Source: Rhizosphaericola mali
Lineage (GTDB): Bacteria; Bacteroidota; Bacteroidia; Chitinophagales; Chitinophagaceae
Assembly: GCF_004337365.2 (NCBI RefSeq)
Contig: NZ_CP044016.1
Location: 4,607,109-4,671,108 of the forward strand
Reading direction: 5' to 3'
DNA: 64,000 nucleotides
Each line of letters begins with the position of its first letter. Positions within the stretch are counted from its first letter, which is position 1. Positions 1 through 8,388 of this stretch are shown piece by piece. A program made the translations under genes and the position numbers. Below the pieces are notes generated by a model, which did not search any database, was not told the DNA's origin, and saw only the letters and a program-made list of their open reading frames with translations.

Positions 1-25
1 GATTTATTAAATTAGATTAAGTAAG

Positions 26-62
26 AAACGATCTAGCTAATACATAAACTAGATCGTTTTTT
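26..62. terminator. Hairpin terminator downstream of the copper operon
   Basis: An 11-bp inverted repeat (AAACGATCTAG at 26-36, CTAGATCGTTT at 49-59) with a 12-nt loop is followed by a T run at 57-62 on the plus strand. It lies just past the stop codon of the minus-strand multicopper oxidase. It best fits termination of a plus-strand gene to the left of the window, and could also stop the copper operon. Confidence 0.6.
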
Positions 63-65
63 ATA

Positions 66-2369
66 TTAATAATTCAAAGAAATACCTGCACCAACACCGA
101 TATTACTATCATAGTGCGCAGAAATACCCCAATATTTTCCCATAATGTAACGAACACCTGCAGACCATTCTTTGTCCGTATCCCACATTGCTTCACCTCT
201 TATTTTTTCGGTGATGGCTATGTCATTTTTAGAAAATTGGACGCGTAATTTACCTTCGGTATCAATTCTAGTATCGGCAGTAATTAACATGGGTAATGTG
301 TATTGAAATCCCATACAAAAAACACGACGATCATTTTTGGTATTCGATTGACCGAAAATATTTGTTTCCTTGAAATTGCCTGTACGATGTCTAAAATCCC
401 AACCAACATAAGGTAAAAACCATTGCATTTTCCCAATATATCTACCGAAATGGGTTTCGGATGAATAACCTGCTTCACTATTATATCCAACTGCCCAATC
501 TGTCCAAAGACGATAACGCGTGTTAAATAATTCTGCTGTTCCATTGGTATTGTTGGACTGAAATTCGGCATCTACATGTGGATAGATTTTTTGATCATCT
601 TTTCCGGCAATTTTGTACGCCTTATCTGGATCCGGAACTTGCGGATTATAAGGCGAATTTTCATATCGGAAAATACGTCCCATGCCACTCATCATATGAT
701 ACAAAATGTGACAATGGAAAAACCAATCGCCATATTCGGATCCATGAAATTCCAAAGTATCGGTTTCCATTGGCATAATGTCCAATGTGTTTTTCAAAGG
801 AGAATATTCCCCCGAACCGTTCAATACTCTAAAAAAATGACCATGCAAATGCATCGGATGACGCATCATTGATTGATTTTTTAAAATAATACGGATATTT
901 TCACCTCTTTTGATCAAAATCGCATCCGATTCAGAAACTGTTTTATTGTTGATTGTCCAAACATAGCGATTCATATTACCCCATAGTTCGAATGTCAATG
1001 TTTTCCATTTTCCTTCAGGTAAAGTTGTCGGTGTCGGAGACTCTAGCATGGCGTAGTTTAGTACGACGGGTTCATTTTTAGAATCGGACATTTTCATTCC
1101 ACTCATTCCTTGCATATGATCCATGTGCGACATATCCATTTTTCTCATAGAAGAAGACATCGACGTGTCTTTGGTCATGGTAGAGGATTTTGTTTTTTTC
1201 AACTCGGGATACATGACTTTATTCATATCCATTTTTTGCAAACTCATATCCATGCCCATATCATTCATGGTACCATTCATGTTCATCATCTTATTCATCA
1301 TCTTCATCCCAGCGAAATAATCTAGTCTGCCAAGATTCGGAGCTTCCATTTTCATTCCTTTGCCAAACCATGTGGATGTGTGACCAATCCGATCTTCCGA
1401 AGTAGCTCTTAATTCATATTGCATATTTTCGGGAATGGTCAATTCGATATCGTAGGTTTCTGCCGTTCCGATAATCATTTTGTCCACGGGAACAGGTTTG
1501 ACTGGCATCCCGTCGTTGGCCACTACAGACATTTTTCCGCCTGCCCAAGTCAGCCAAAAATAAGTAGAGGAGGAACCATTCACCACATGAATATGTACTT
1601 TGTCCCCTTTGTGATATTGGGATAAATATTGATTGATTTTTCCATTGGAGGTAAATGCGTCGTAGGCAACATCGCTCACGTCCATCGCCTCCATTCTTTT
1701 CCACTCATTTCCAATTTTAGTTCCCAAATGTCCAGAAACTATTGCTTCTCCATAGCTTTGAACTGCATGTTTTTTGATGGCATACCAGTCATTTCCTTGA
1801 TGTAAAAAACGATTCACTTGCTCAGGTTTATCATTGGTCCAATCACTCAAAACTAAAGTATAGTCATGCGAACGATCGTCGTCTTTTTTTCGAACGATAA
1901 ATGCGCCATACAATCCGCTTTGTTGTTGTAACATATCATGACTATGATACCAATATGTACCTGTATGCGTTATGGGAAATTTGTATAAATGTGTCCCGTG
2001 TGCTTTGACTGGCGCGGTGGTTAAGTAAGGAACGCCATCTTCTTCATTGGGTAAAATTAATCCATGCCAATGAATAGAAGTTTCCATATCTGTCAGATTG
2101 TGAACATAAATCCATGCAGTATCTCCTAGTGTAAAATTGAGTGCTGGACCAGGAATTGCGCCATTAATTGCCATGCCCATAACAGGCTTGTGCTTATTGT
2201 AACTTACCATGGTATCTGTGACATATAAGTGATACGTTACATTAGTACCATGTTGCATTCTTTCTGGTAATCTTGCGGAGTCTGTATAGTTCGCCATGTG
2301 ATGATGCTGTGCATGGCTATAATTAATTATAGTAAATAGAGCTAAAATTGTAGCTAAAATCTTGTACAT
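66..2369 (-). CDS. Multicopper oxidase (CopA-type copper resistance) with C-terminal barrel-like extension
   Basis: A 767-residue periplasmic multicopper oxidase, expected to oxidise Cu(I) and help detoxify copper. A Sec signal peptide covers about residues 1-20 (cleavage after SHA). The copper-ligand motifs are HWH at 100-102, YWYHSH at 139-144, HPMHLHGHFF near 505 and HCHILYHMMSGM from 552. A Met/His/Asp-rich linker, about residues 350-440, resembles the Met-rich copper-binding segments of CopA/PcoA. The family normally ends soon after the last HCH motif, but here about 180 more residues follow (roughly 590-767). Their alternating aromatic strands and terminal aromatic residue resemble CopB/PcoB-type outer-membrane proteins. 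It is the last gene of the copper operon, 51 nt after its neighbour. The oxidase assignment is firm; the identity of the C-terminal domain is inference. Confidence 0.9.
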   Translation of the reverse strand: MYKILATILALFTIINYSHAQHHHMANYTDSARLPERMQHGTNVTYHLYVTDTMVSYNKHKPVMGMAINGAIPGPALNFTLGDTAWIYVHNLTDMETSIHWHGLILPNEEDGVPYLTTAPVKAHGTHLYKFPITHTGTYWYHSHDMLQQQSGLYGAFIVRKKDDDRSHDYTLVLSDWTNDKPEQVNRFLHQGNDWYAIKKHAVQSYGEAIVSGHLGTKIGNEWKRMEAMDVSDVAYDAFTSNGKINQYLSQYHKGDKVHIHVVNGSSSTYFWLTWAGGKMSVVANDGMPVKPVPVDKMIIGTAETYDIELTIPENMQYELRATSEDRIGHTSTWFGKGMKMEAPNLGRLDYFAGMKMMNKMMNMNGTMNDMGMDMSLQKMDMNKVMYPELKKTKSSTMTKDTSMSSSMRKMDMSHMDHMQGMSGMKMSDSKNEPVVLNYAMLESPTPTTLPEGKWKTLTFELWGNMNRYVWTINNKTVSESDAILIKRGENIRIILKNQSMMRHPMHLHGHFFRVLNGSGEYSPLKNTLDIMPMETDTLEFHGSEYGDWFFHCHILYHMMSGMGRIFRYENSPYNPQVPDPDKAYKIAGKDDQKIYPHVDAEFQSNNTNGTAELFNTRYRLWTDWAVGYNSEAGYSSETHFGRYIGKMQWFLPYVGWDFRHRTGNFKETNIFGQSNTKNDRRVFCMGFQYTLPMLITADTRIDTEGKLRVQFSKNDIAITEKIRGEAMWDTDKEWSAGVRYIMGKYWGISAHYDSNIGVGAGISLNY

Positions 2370-2420
2370 ATTTGTATTCTTTCATTTTTGGAAATATATT
2401 TTCTAGTAAAATGAATAGGA

Positions 2421-2822
2421 TCAAATACGCCACTGATTTATTGGGATAAATAATTTATTTGGATAAATATGATCTGGTGGTTTCCACGCGAGTCTTAATT
2501 TTTGTTCTTTGGCATATTGTACTATTGTATAATCATAACTATGAAAAATAGCAGGAACTATCGTTACTATTTGAGTGAGTTGTGATTTTTCATAATTAGA
2601 ATGAAAATAGGAGTGATCGGTATGAATCTGATAAATTTCATCTTTACAACAACTACAATTCTGGTCAAATTGGATGGCACTGCTTTTGAGGTCAGAATGT
2701 TGTCCATTCAGTGCAAAATTCCAATGACTAAATTTATGCATGCAAAAGTGCAACCGGAATCCCGCTCCGGTTGCAGTAAGGCAATACAATACCAATAGAA
2801 ATATGGAAACGATTTTCCTCAA
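2421..2822 (-). CDS. HYC_CC_PP family protein
   Basis: A 133-residue small secreted or membrane-attached protein with a hydrophobic N terminus (about residues 1-22). It has the signature order of the Bacteroidota HYC_CC_PP family: an H-F-C motif (LHFCMHK), a CSCCKDE cysteine cluster and a late KPPDH motif. The family's function is not established. Cysteine/histidine content and a position between a copper chaperone and a copper oxidase suggest metal binding in the envelope (inference). It starts 10 nt after the HMA gene, so the two are almost certainly co-transcribed. Confidence 0.75.
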   Translation of the reverse strand: MRKIVSIFLLVLYCLTATGAGFRLHFCMHKFSHWNFALNGQHSDLKSSAIQFDQNCSCCKDEIYQIHTDHSYFHSNYEKSQLTQIVTIVPAIFHSYDYTIVQYAKEQKLRLAWKPPDHIYPNKLFIPINQWRI

Positions 2823-2832
2823 TGAATTGCTA

Positions 2833-3051
2833 TTAATTTTCTGAAATTAAATCACCTTTATATCCTGACTTTTGTAGCAAAACTTGAATTTCCTCTGGTT
2901 TTAAACTATCCGTTTCTACGGTCAATACTTTAGGATTACTATTTAGATCTACTTCCCAATTTTGGATAGATTTTTCATTATCAAAATTTGGTTTGATTGT
3001 ATTGACGCAACCTGAACATTTCAAGGTTGTATTGAATTTTAATGTTGACAT
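2833..3051 (-). CDS. Small HMA-domain copper chaperone
   Basis: A 72-residue single heavy-metal-associated domain with the ferredoxin-like fold pattern. The metal site is C12-S-G-C15, the CxxC of CopZ/Atx1 proteins. It lacks the Met usually placed before the first Cys, having Leu-Lys instead. It should carry Cu(I) to the ATPase encoded 21 nt upstream. The conserved aromatic or glycine near the C terminus (GYKGD) is present. The HMA assignment is firm; copper is inferred from the operon. Confidence 0.85.
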   Translation of the reverse strand: MSTLKFNTTLKCSGCVNTIKPNFDNEKSIQNWEVDLNSNPKVLTVETDSLKPEEIQVLLQKSGYKGDLISEN

Positions 3052-3072
3052 AATTCTAAATTTTAAATTAAA

Positions 3073-5316
3073 TTATAAAAGTTTTCTTGATTTTAACAAT
3101 AAACTATTGCAAACTACACTTACACTACTAAATGCCATCGCAGCTCCTGCAATCATCGGATTGAGTAAATAATGATTGATGGGATACAATGCTCCTGCTG
3201 CAATTGGGATGCCAATTACATTGTAAATAAATGCCCAAAATAAATTCGTACGAATTGTTTTTTCTGTTTGTTTGGATAGTTGGATTGCCTGATGGATTTT
3301 TTTCAAACCCGAACTCAAAATAGTCATTTGAGCAACATCCATAGCAATATCACTACCATTACCCATTGCGATACTTACGTCAGCTTGTGCCAAAGCATTA
3401 CTGTCGTTGATGCCATCGCCAACCATGGCAACCACTTTCCCTTGTTTTTGAATACTTTTTATGTAATCTAATTTGTTACTTGGTAGTGCATTCGCAACTA
3501 CATTTTTTATCCCCAATTGTTTAGCAACGGCTTCGGCTGTTTGACTATTGTCGCCTGTTAATAAATGTATTTGAATATGAAAATTATTTTGCAAAATTTC
3601 AATGGCTTCTTTACTACTTGGTTTGATTGCATCTGCAATCGCCATTCCTGCCAAAACCTTATTTTTACCAAGGAGAAATACGACAGTTCTCGCTAATTCA
3701 AATTGTGCTACACTCCATTTTTCTATATTTTCCGGCAATTGAATTTCTAATGAATCTAATAGTGTTTTATTGCCAATATAATATTTCGCTGATTCAAATA
3801 TTCCCTCGATGCCTTTGCCTTCTATATTGGAAATTTGTACTTTTAATAATTGCGCATTTTTACCCAAACTATTCGTTATCGCTTTAGCTAATGGATGTTG
3901 AGAATTTGCTTCAATAGAATAAAAAATGTTTTTTTCTGTTTCTGATAAATTTTCCAATGCGATACTATCCACTACAGACGGATTACCTTGAGTAATCGTT
4001 CCTGTTTTATCCAAAACGATATCTGTAATTTTTTCTGCTTTCTCTAGTATAACTGCGTCTTTTATTAGAATTCCATTTTCCGCACCTTTCCCAATTCCTA
4101 CCATAATGGCTGTTGGTGTCGCTAATCCCAATGCACAAGGGCACGCAATAACCAAAACTGTTACAAAAGCAGAAAATGCCATGGAAATATTATTGCTAGG
4201 GGCAAAGAAATACCAAAGGATAAAACTAATAACTGCTATAATCAACACTATAGGAACAAATATGCTCGCAATTTTATCTACTAGTTTCTGTACGGGAGCT
4301 TTGCTTCCTTGTGCATCTTGTACAGACTGTATAATCTGCGCAAGAACAGTGTCGGATCCAATTTTTTCTGCTTTGTACTGTAATGTCCCATTTTGATTAA
4401 TGGTGCCTGCAAGAACTTTACTGGCCTTGTCTTTCTTTACTGCAATAGGTTCGCCAGAAAGCATGCTCTCATCAATGTATGATGATCCTTCAACAACAAT
4501 ACCATCAACTGCAATTTTTTCTCCTGGTTTGACTAAGAGAATATTACCCAAACTAATATTTTGAATAGGACTTTCGATCGGTTGTCCATTTTGGATAATA
4601 GTGACAGTTTTAGGTTGTAAACCCATTAATTTTTTTATCGCACTACTCGTATTATTTTTTGCTTTTTCTTCTAATATTCGACCTAGTAACACAAATGTGA
4701 TGACCACTGCCGATGCTTCGAAATATACATGCGGCTCCAAGTGATTTCTCAACCAAATATTGGGAAAAAATAAACTTATTACACTATAAATATATGCAAC
4801 TTCAGTACTCAACGCAACTAGTGTATCCATGTTAGCGGACTTATGTTGTAGTTGTTTCCACGCGTTAATATAAAACTGTTTTCCAAAATAGAAAACTACC
4901 GGCGTTGCTAATAACCACATGATTACCCTTGCCCATTGCTGATGCATGAGTGATGGTATCATAGCTAATAGGAATAGAGGAAAGGAACAAATTAAGGCGC
5001 CAATTGCTTTTCTTTTTAACGCAAGGGCATTGTTTTCCTTTATTTTTTCTAAATCTTCTTTTGCTTTTTCAGAATCATCTATCATCAAGTCGTAACCAAT
5101 GGATTGGACGGCTGATTTTAATTTATTAGAATTAGTGAGTGAGTTGTTATACTCTACATTGGCGGTAGCATTTGCAAAATTAACTGTTGCATTTACAACG
5201 CCTGGTTGGGATTGTAAGATAGTTTCCACACTATTAGCACAGGCAGCACAAGACATTTCCAATACAGGAAATGTCTTTTTTGTCTTTTCGTCTATTCTAT
5301 CTTCTACCATTGCCAT
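3073..5316 (-). CDS. copA: P1B-type copper-translocating ATPase
   Basis: A 747-residue inner-membrane pump exporting Cu(I) from the cytoplasm. One N-terminal HMA domain carries C23-A-A-C26. About eight membrane helices follow. The copper-selective CPC motif (CPCALGLATP) lies near residue 392, the phosphorylated Asp in DKTGTIT near 434, the HP motif in SQHPLAKA, and the hinge motif GDGIND near 633. Length and order are typical of CopA with a single metal-binding domain. It is the first gene of the four-gene copper operon. A perfect TAnnTTTG element sits 18 nt upstream of the start and an inverted repeat lies further upstream. No MerR or CopY regulator is encoded nearby. Confidence 0.95.
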   Translation of the reverse strand: MAMVEDRIDEKTKKTFPVLEMSCAACANSVETILQSQPGVVNATVNFANATANVEYNNSLTNSNKLKSAVQSIGYDLMIDDSEKAKEDLEKIKENNALALKRKAIGALICSFPLFLLAMIPSLMHQQWARVIMWLLATPVVFYFGKQFYINAWKQLQHKSANMDTLVALSTEVAYIYSVISLFFPNIWLRNHLEPHVYFEASAVVITFVLLGRILEEKAKNNTSSAIKKLMGLQPKTVTIIQNGQPIESPIQNISLGNILLVKPGEKIAVDGIVVEGSSYIDESMLSGEPIAVKKDKASKVLAGTINQNGTLQYKAEKIGSDTVLAQIIQSVQDAQGSKAPVQKLVDKIASIFVPIVLIIAVISFILWYFFAPSNNISMAFSAFVTVLVIACPCALGLATPTAIMVGIGKGAENGILIKDAVILEKAEKITDIVLDKTGTITQGNPSVVDSIALENLSETEKNIFYSIEANSQHPLAKAITNSLGKNAQLLKVQISNIEGKGIEGIFESAKYYIGNKTLLDSLEIQLPENIEKWSVAQFELARTVVFLLGKNKVLAGMAIADAIKPSSKEAIEILQNNFHIQIHLLTGDNSQTAEAVAKQLGIKNVVANALPSNKLDYIKSIQKQGKVVAMVGDGINDSNALAQADVSIAMGNGSDIAMDVAQMTILSSGLKKIHQAIQLSKQTEKTIRTNLFWAFIYNVIGIPIAAGALYPINHYLLNPMIAGAAMAFSSVSVVCNSLLLKSRKLL

Positions 5317-5333
5317 GATACCTAATTTTCCTA

Positions 5334-5341
5334 CAAAGTTA
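5334..5341 (-). promoter_or_regulatory. -7 element of the copper operon promoter
   Basis: The minus strand reads TAACTTTG, a perfect match to the Bacteroidota -7 consensus TAnnTTTG, 18 nt upstream of the ATPase start. There is no clear TTG at the -33 spacing, which would suit an activator-dependent promoter. Confidence 0.45.
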
Positions 5342-5363
5342 GATTGTGGAAATGGAAATTATG

Positions 5364-5390
5364 TTATACAATTATGGCAAATTGTTATAA
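5364..5390. promoter_or_regulatory. Inverted repeat, candidate operator of the copper operon
   Basis: TTATACAATT (5364-5373) and AATTGTTATAA (5380-5390) form an imperfect dyad with a 6-nt spacer, one base longer in the right arm. It sits just upstream of the -7 element of the copper operon, where an activator or repressor would bind. It also lies right after the nitroreductase stop, so a weak terminator is the alternative. Confidence 0.35.
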
Positions 5391-5398
5391 GATTATGG

Positions 5399-6055
5399 TT
5401 ATTCAACATATTTCACCTTATCTGAAAATCTTTCTTTTGGAAGAGGATTTTCATTTGGGTAACCTAAGGCAATAGTCAAACATGGTTCGAAATTATCTGA
5501 AAAATTCAATGGTTTGATGATATCTTGATTGTCTGGATTGGTAAAAATCGTTACTAATGAACCTAATGGACAAGTGCCCAATCCCAATGCATGTGCACTT
5601 AATAGGATATTTTCTGTAATTAGACCAGCGTCAAGCAAACTATAAGGATTGGTTTTATCATGTGCCAAAACTAGCAAAACTGGCGCTTTATAGAAGGAGT
5701 GAAAACCAGAACCTGGAACATTTGCCAACGCTGCATGACCAGATAATTTTTTGGTTTTTGCATACGTAAGGAAATGGTCATTTACCTTATCTAAAAGTTG
5801 TTTGTTTTTAATAATTCTTAATTCCCATGATTGATTATTATTAGCGCTTGGTGCATAAATGGCACACTTCATAATGGAGTCAATCAGCTTGTTGGGAACT
5901 GGTTGGTCCGTATATTCTCGGATGGAACGTCTCGTTAGAATATTGTTGATAATTGCTTCTTTGGCGGTGCCATTGTACACTTCGCGTGATTTTTTCTCAG
6001 CGCAAGAAGAAAGAATGATTGTGATAAATGCAAAAAGAAATATTGACTTATTCAT
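5399..6055 (-). CDS. Lipoprotein-type nitroreductase family protein
   Basis: About 218 residues from the ATG at 6055. An upstream in-frame ATG at 6079 exists but lies inside rnfD; the 6055 start gives a clean signal. The N terminus is a lipoprotein signal ending in LSSCAEKK, so the enzyme should be lipid-anchored outside the cytoplasm. The rest is a nitroreductase (FMN) domain: RRSIREYTDQPVP at its start, the SANNNQSWE motif, and GLGTCPLGS later. Family members are FMN enzymes that reduce quinones, flavins, nitro groups or iodotyrosines with NAD(P)H. Export is unusual for this fold. It starts 1 nt past rnfD, so its electrons may come from the Rnf-like proteins (inference). Confidence 0.8.
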   Translation of the reverse strand: MNKSIFLFAFITIILSSCAEKKSREVYNGTAKEAIINNILTRRSIREYTDQPVPNKLIDSIMKCAIYAPSANNNQSWELRIIKNKQLLDKVNDHFLTYAKTKKLSGHAALANVPGSGFHSFYKAPVLLVLAHDKTNPYSLLDAGLITENILLSAHALGLGTCPLGSLVTIFTNPDNQDIIKPLNFSDNFEPCLTIALGYPNENPLPKERFSDKVKYVE

Positions 6056-6056
6056 A

Positions 6057-7145
6057 TTAAATAGTTTGATCGATTTCACGTTGTGATTTATTGGTAAATT
6101 GAAGAATGATGTACACTATAAAAAGGTAAACTGCCCATTGTGTGAGTTTGAAATAAAATAAACTCATCACGGCGAGTGTGGTTATTAATATTTGAATTGT
6201 TAAGTTACTAATATTATTAAACCTTGATTGATAGTCCAATTTTTTTGACCAAGGTCTGGGGGTAAAAATATCGTTTATTTTTCTAGAAAAAATATTCAGT
6301 AAGATGATCGAAAAAGACATGTATTCGTGACTTATTTTGTCTTTTAACAAGATAAAGGCAACTATGCCAATCAGACAACCATAATAAGCTTTACCACTAT
6401 TAGTAACTGGGCTAGATGGCATATCGGTAGCCATATATATTGCTCCAAGAACAATGCCTCCAAATGCAATGTTTTCAGATATGGGAAAGATTAGATTTAA
6501 TGCGGTAAAACATAAAGCCAAACATAGTGGAATATGCCAAGAAATACGTTTTCGGATAATTAAATAGAGTCCACCAAGCACTAAGAATAACACAGAATAT
6601 TCTCCAATTGCGCCATAAGGCTTGTATATTATTGATTGTAGTGTTTTGTTGATAGGAATATTTTCGAAAAAATGTTGTGTGTCTACATTTACATAGTTTT
6701 TTCCAGACCAAAGACTTGAACTATTCATATCATCTGGAAAAAAAGCGCTCATAAATTCTCTCCCTAGTAGTGCCGGATTGATTAAATTTTTACCCAAACC
6801 ACCCCATAATATTTTACCAAAAAGAATCGCACAAAAGCTTCCAAAAACTACCACACCCCAATTGGTAAAAGGAGACAACGTAAAAGAAAGTAAAATTCCC
6901 GTTATAATGGATGAACCATCAAAAATAGTTGTCGTTTTATTCAAAAGTAAACAACTTCCTATCAAATCCGTTAAGAGAGAAGTGACAATACAGAGTAATA
7001 TTATAGTTAGTGACCACCAACCATGCGCCAAATATGCGAATATAATCATCGGTAATAATGCAATGATGACGTCCATCATAACTATATTTGCCGTTGATTT
7101 ATGACGAATAAATGGTGCTGTATTTAAATAAGTCGCATTAAGCAT
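6057..7145 (-). CDS. rnfD: RnfD/NqrB-like membrane subunit
   Basis: An integral membrane protein of 362 residues from the ATG at 7145; this start aligns better with RnfD than the ATG at 7187, and it overlaps the end of rnfC by 8 nt. RnfD/NqrB signatures are visible: FDGSSIITGILLSFTL, GKILWGGLGKNLINPALLGREF, LGGLYLIIRKRISW and ATDMPSSPVT near a C-terminal helix. In classical RnfD the loop after the NPAL motif carries a D-x-x-SGAT sequence with a covalently bound FMN. I cannot find that motif here; the equivalent region reads YVNVDTQHFF. RnfA, RnfB, RnfE and RnfG are not in the neighbourhood. The family call is firm; the redox partner is unknown. Confidence 0.85.
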   Translation of the reverse strand: MLNATYLNTAPFIRHKSTANIVMMDVIIALLPMIIFAYLAHGWWSLTIILLCIVTSLLTDLIGSCLLLNKTTTIFDGSSIITGILLSFTLSPFTNWGVVVFGSFCAILFGKILWGGLGKNLINPALLGREFMSAFFPDDMNSSSLWSGKNYVNVDTQHFFENIPINKTLQSIIYKPYGAIGEYSVLFLVLGGLYLIIRKRISWHIPLCLALCFTALNLIFPISENIAFGGIVLGAIYMATDMPSSPVTNSGKAYYGCLIGIVAFILLKDKISHEYMSFSIILLNIFSRKINDIFTPRPWSKKLDYQSRFNNISNLTIQILITTLAVMSLFYFKLTQWAVYLFIVYIILQFTNKSQREIDQTI

Positions 7146-8385
7146 TGGCTTGTTTGAGTTTGTTTTTTCCAGATAATATTCCTTCAATCAATGGTACGTT
7201 GCTTGGACACACATAGGCGCAAGCACCGCATTCTATACAATCTGTAATTCTGTCTTCTTTAAATTTTTGCAAATCATTTTCGTAATTATCTAAGACGAAA
7301 TTTAAGGGCATTAAATTCATTGGACACACATTGACACAATCTCCACATTTAATACAATTATAGTCTGTAGCGGAATGTTTTTGTAAAAAAAGCAAACCTC
7401 CATTTCCTTTCTTTATAGCATAATTCCTTTCTGTAATGATTTTTCCCATCATCGGTCCACCTGCAATAATGTTGAAATTACTTAAATCCGCATCAGGAAA
7501 TAATTGATGTTGTATCTCGTTGAGAGACATTCCTATTGGGATTTTATAGTTACCAGTATTAGGAATGCTATCGCCTGCTATCGTTACAATCCTTTCTGTA
7601 AATGGAATATTTTGAAATAAAACATTGTGAATGGCTTGGATTGTCGCAATATTATTGACCATAATTCCTTTTTCAATTGGAAGCGTACCTCTTGCTAGCT
7701 CAATACCTATAACGGATTGAATCAATTGTAATTCGCCTCCTTGTGGGTAACTTTCGGGTAGCCATTTGATAATAATTGGAACTGAACTATTTGAGTTGAC
7801 TATAATTTCATTAAGTTGTTTGTGTAAATTTTTATGTGTTTTTTCAATGCCAATTACAATTTCTTTAAATTGAAATAGCTGCGCAATGAAGTCTACAGTC
7901 TTTATAATTTCCGAAAATTGATCTTGTAGTAAAATATAATCTGCTGTCAAATAAGGTTCGCATTCAGCAGCGTTGATAATAAAAGTTTTTACAGATTTAT
8001 CTCCGATATCGTATTTGATATGCGATGGGAACATAGCACCTCCTGCACCTACAATTCCATAGTCTTGCAATAATTGAACAAAATTATCTTTTGTAATTGT
8101 AGTTAAATTTATTTCTGAGAACGTGTATTCCTGATCTGAAAAGTTATTTTTGATTCTAACAAAATCTCCTTCAATAGCATCTATAGTTCCCGAAATCGAA
8201 GCATGGATGATCGATGCAAATTTTTGTGTAGTGGCTACAAGTGGCTGATACTTTAAAACGGTATCGCCTATTTCGACGATAGTAGATACATTTTTTCCAA
8301 AATTAATTTCTACAAATTCAGGTGCTGTCAAAGACCTTAATGGCACTGATTTGATTTTATTTTTTGGAGAAAATATCGATATCAT
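7138..8385 (-). CDS. rnfC: RnfC-like iron-sulfur/flavin electron transfer protein
   Basis: A 415-residue protein like RnfC and the NuoF-type subunits. It has an N-terminal barrel-sandwich domain, then GIVGAGGAMFPSHIK (NAD/FMN-binding loop), NAAECEPYLTADY, the YPQGGE motif and NNIATIQAI. Two 4Fe-4S clusters are ligated by C344/347/350/C354 and C383/386/389/C393 (CIKCGDCVNVCP and CIECGACAYVCP). The long Ala-rich tail of proteobacterial RnfC is missing. RnfC probably takes electrons from NADH at the cytoplasmic face and passes them to RnfD. It starts 3 nt after apbE ends and overlaps rnfD. Confidence 0.9.
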   Translation of the reverse strand: MISIFSPKNKIKSVPLRSLTAPEFVEINFGKNVSTIVEIGDTVLKYQPLVATTQKFASIIHASISGTIDAIEGDFVRIKNNFSDQEYTFSEINLTTITKDNFVQLLQDYGIVGAGGAMFPSHIKYDIGDKSVKTFIINAAECEPYLTADYILLQDQFSEIIKTVDFIAQLFQFKEIVIGIEKTHKNLHKQLNEIIVNSNSSVPIIIKWLPESYPQGGELQLIQSVIGIELARGTLPIEKGIMVNNIATIQAIHNVLFQNIPFTERIVTIAGDSIPNTGNYKIPIGMSLNEIQHQLFPDADLSNFNIIAGGPMMGKIITERNYAIKKGNGGLLFLQKHSATDYNCIKCGDCVNVCPMNLMPLNFVLDNYENDLQKFKEDRITDCIECGACAYVCPSNVPLIEGILSGKNKLKQANA

Positions 8386-8388
8386 AGA

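Noticed and set aside
1110..1325. Plus-strand open frames rich in His/Phe opposite the multicopper oxidase
   Set aside because: They are antisense readings of the Met/Asp/His-rich linker, with no start context or family resemblance.
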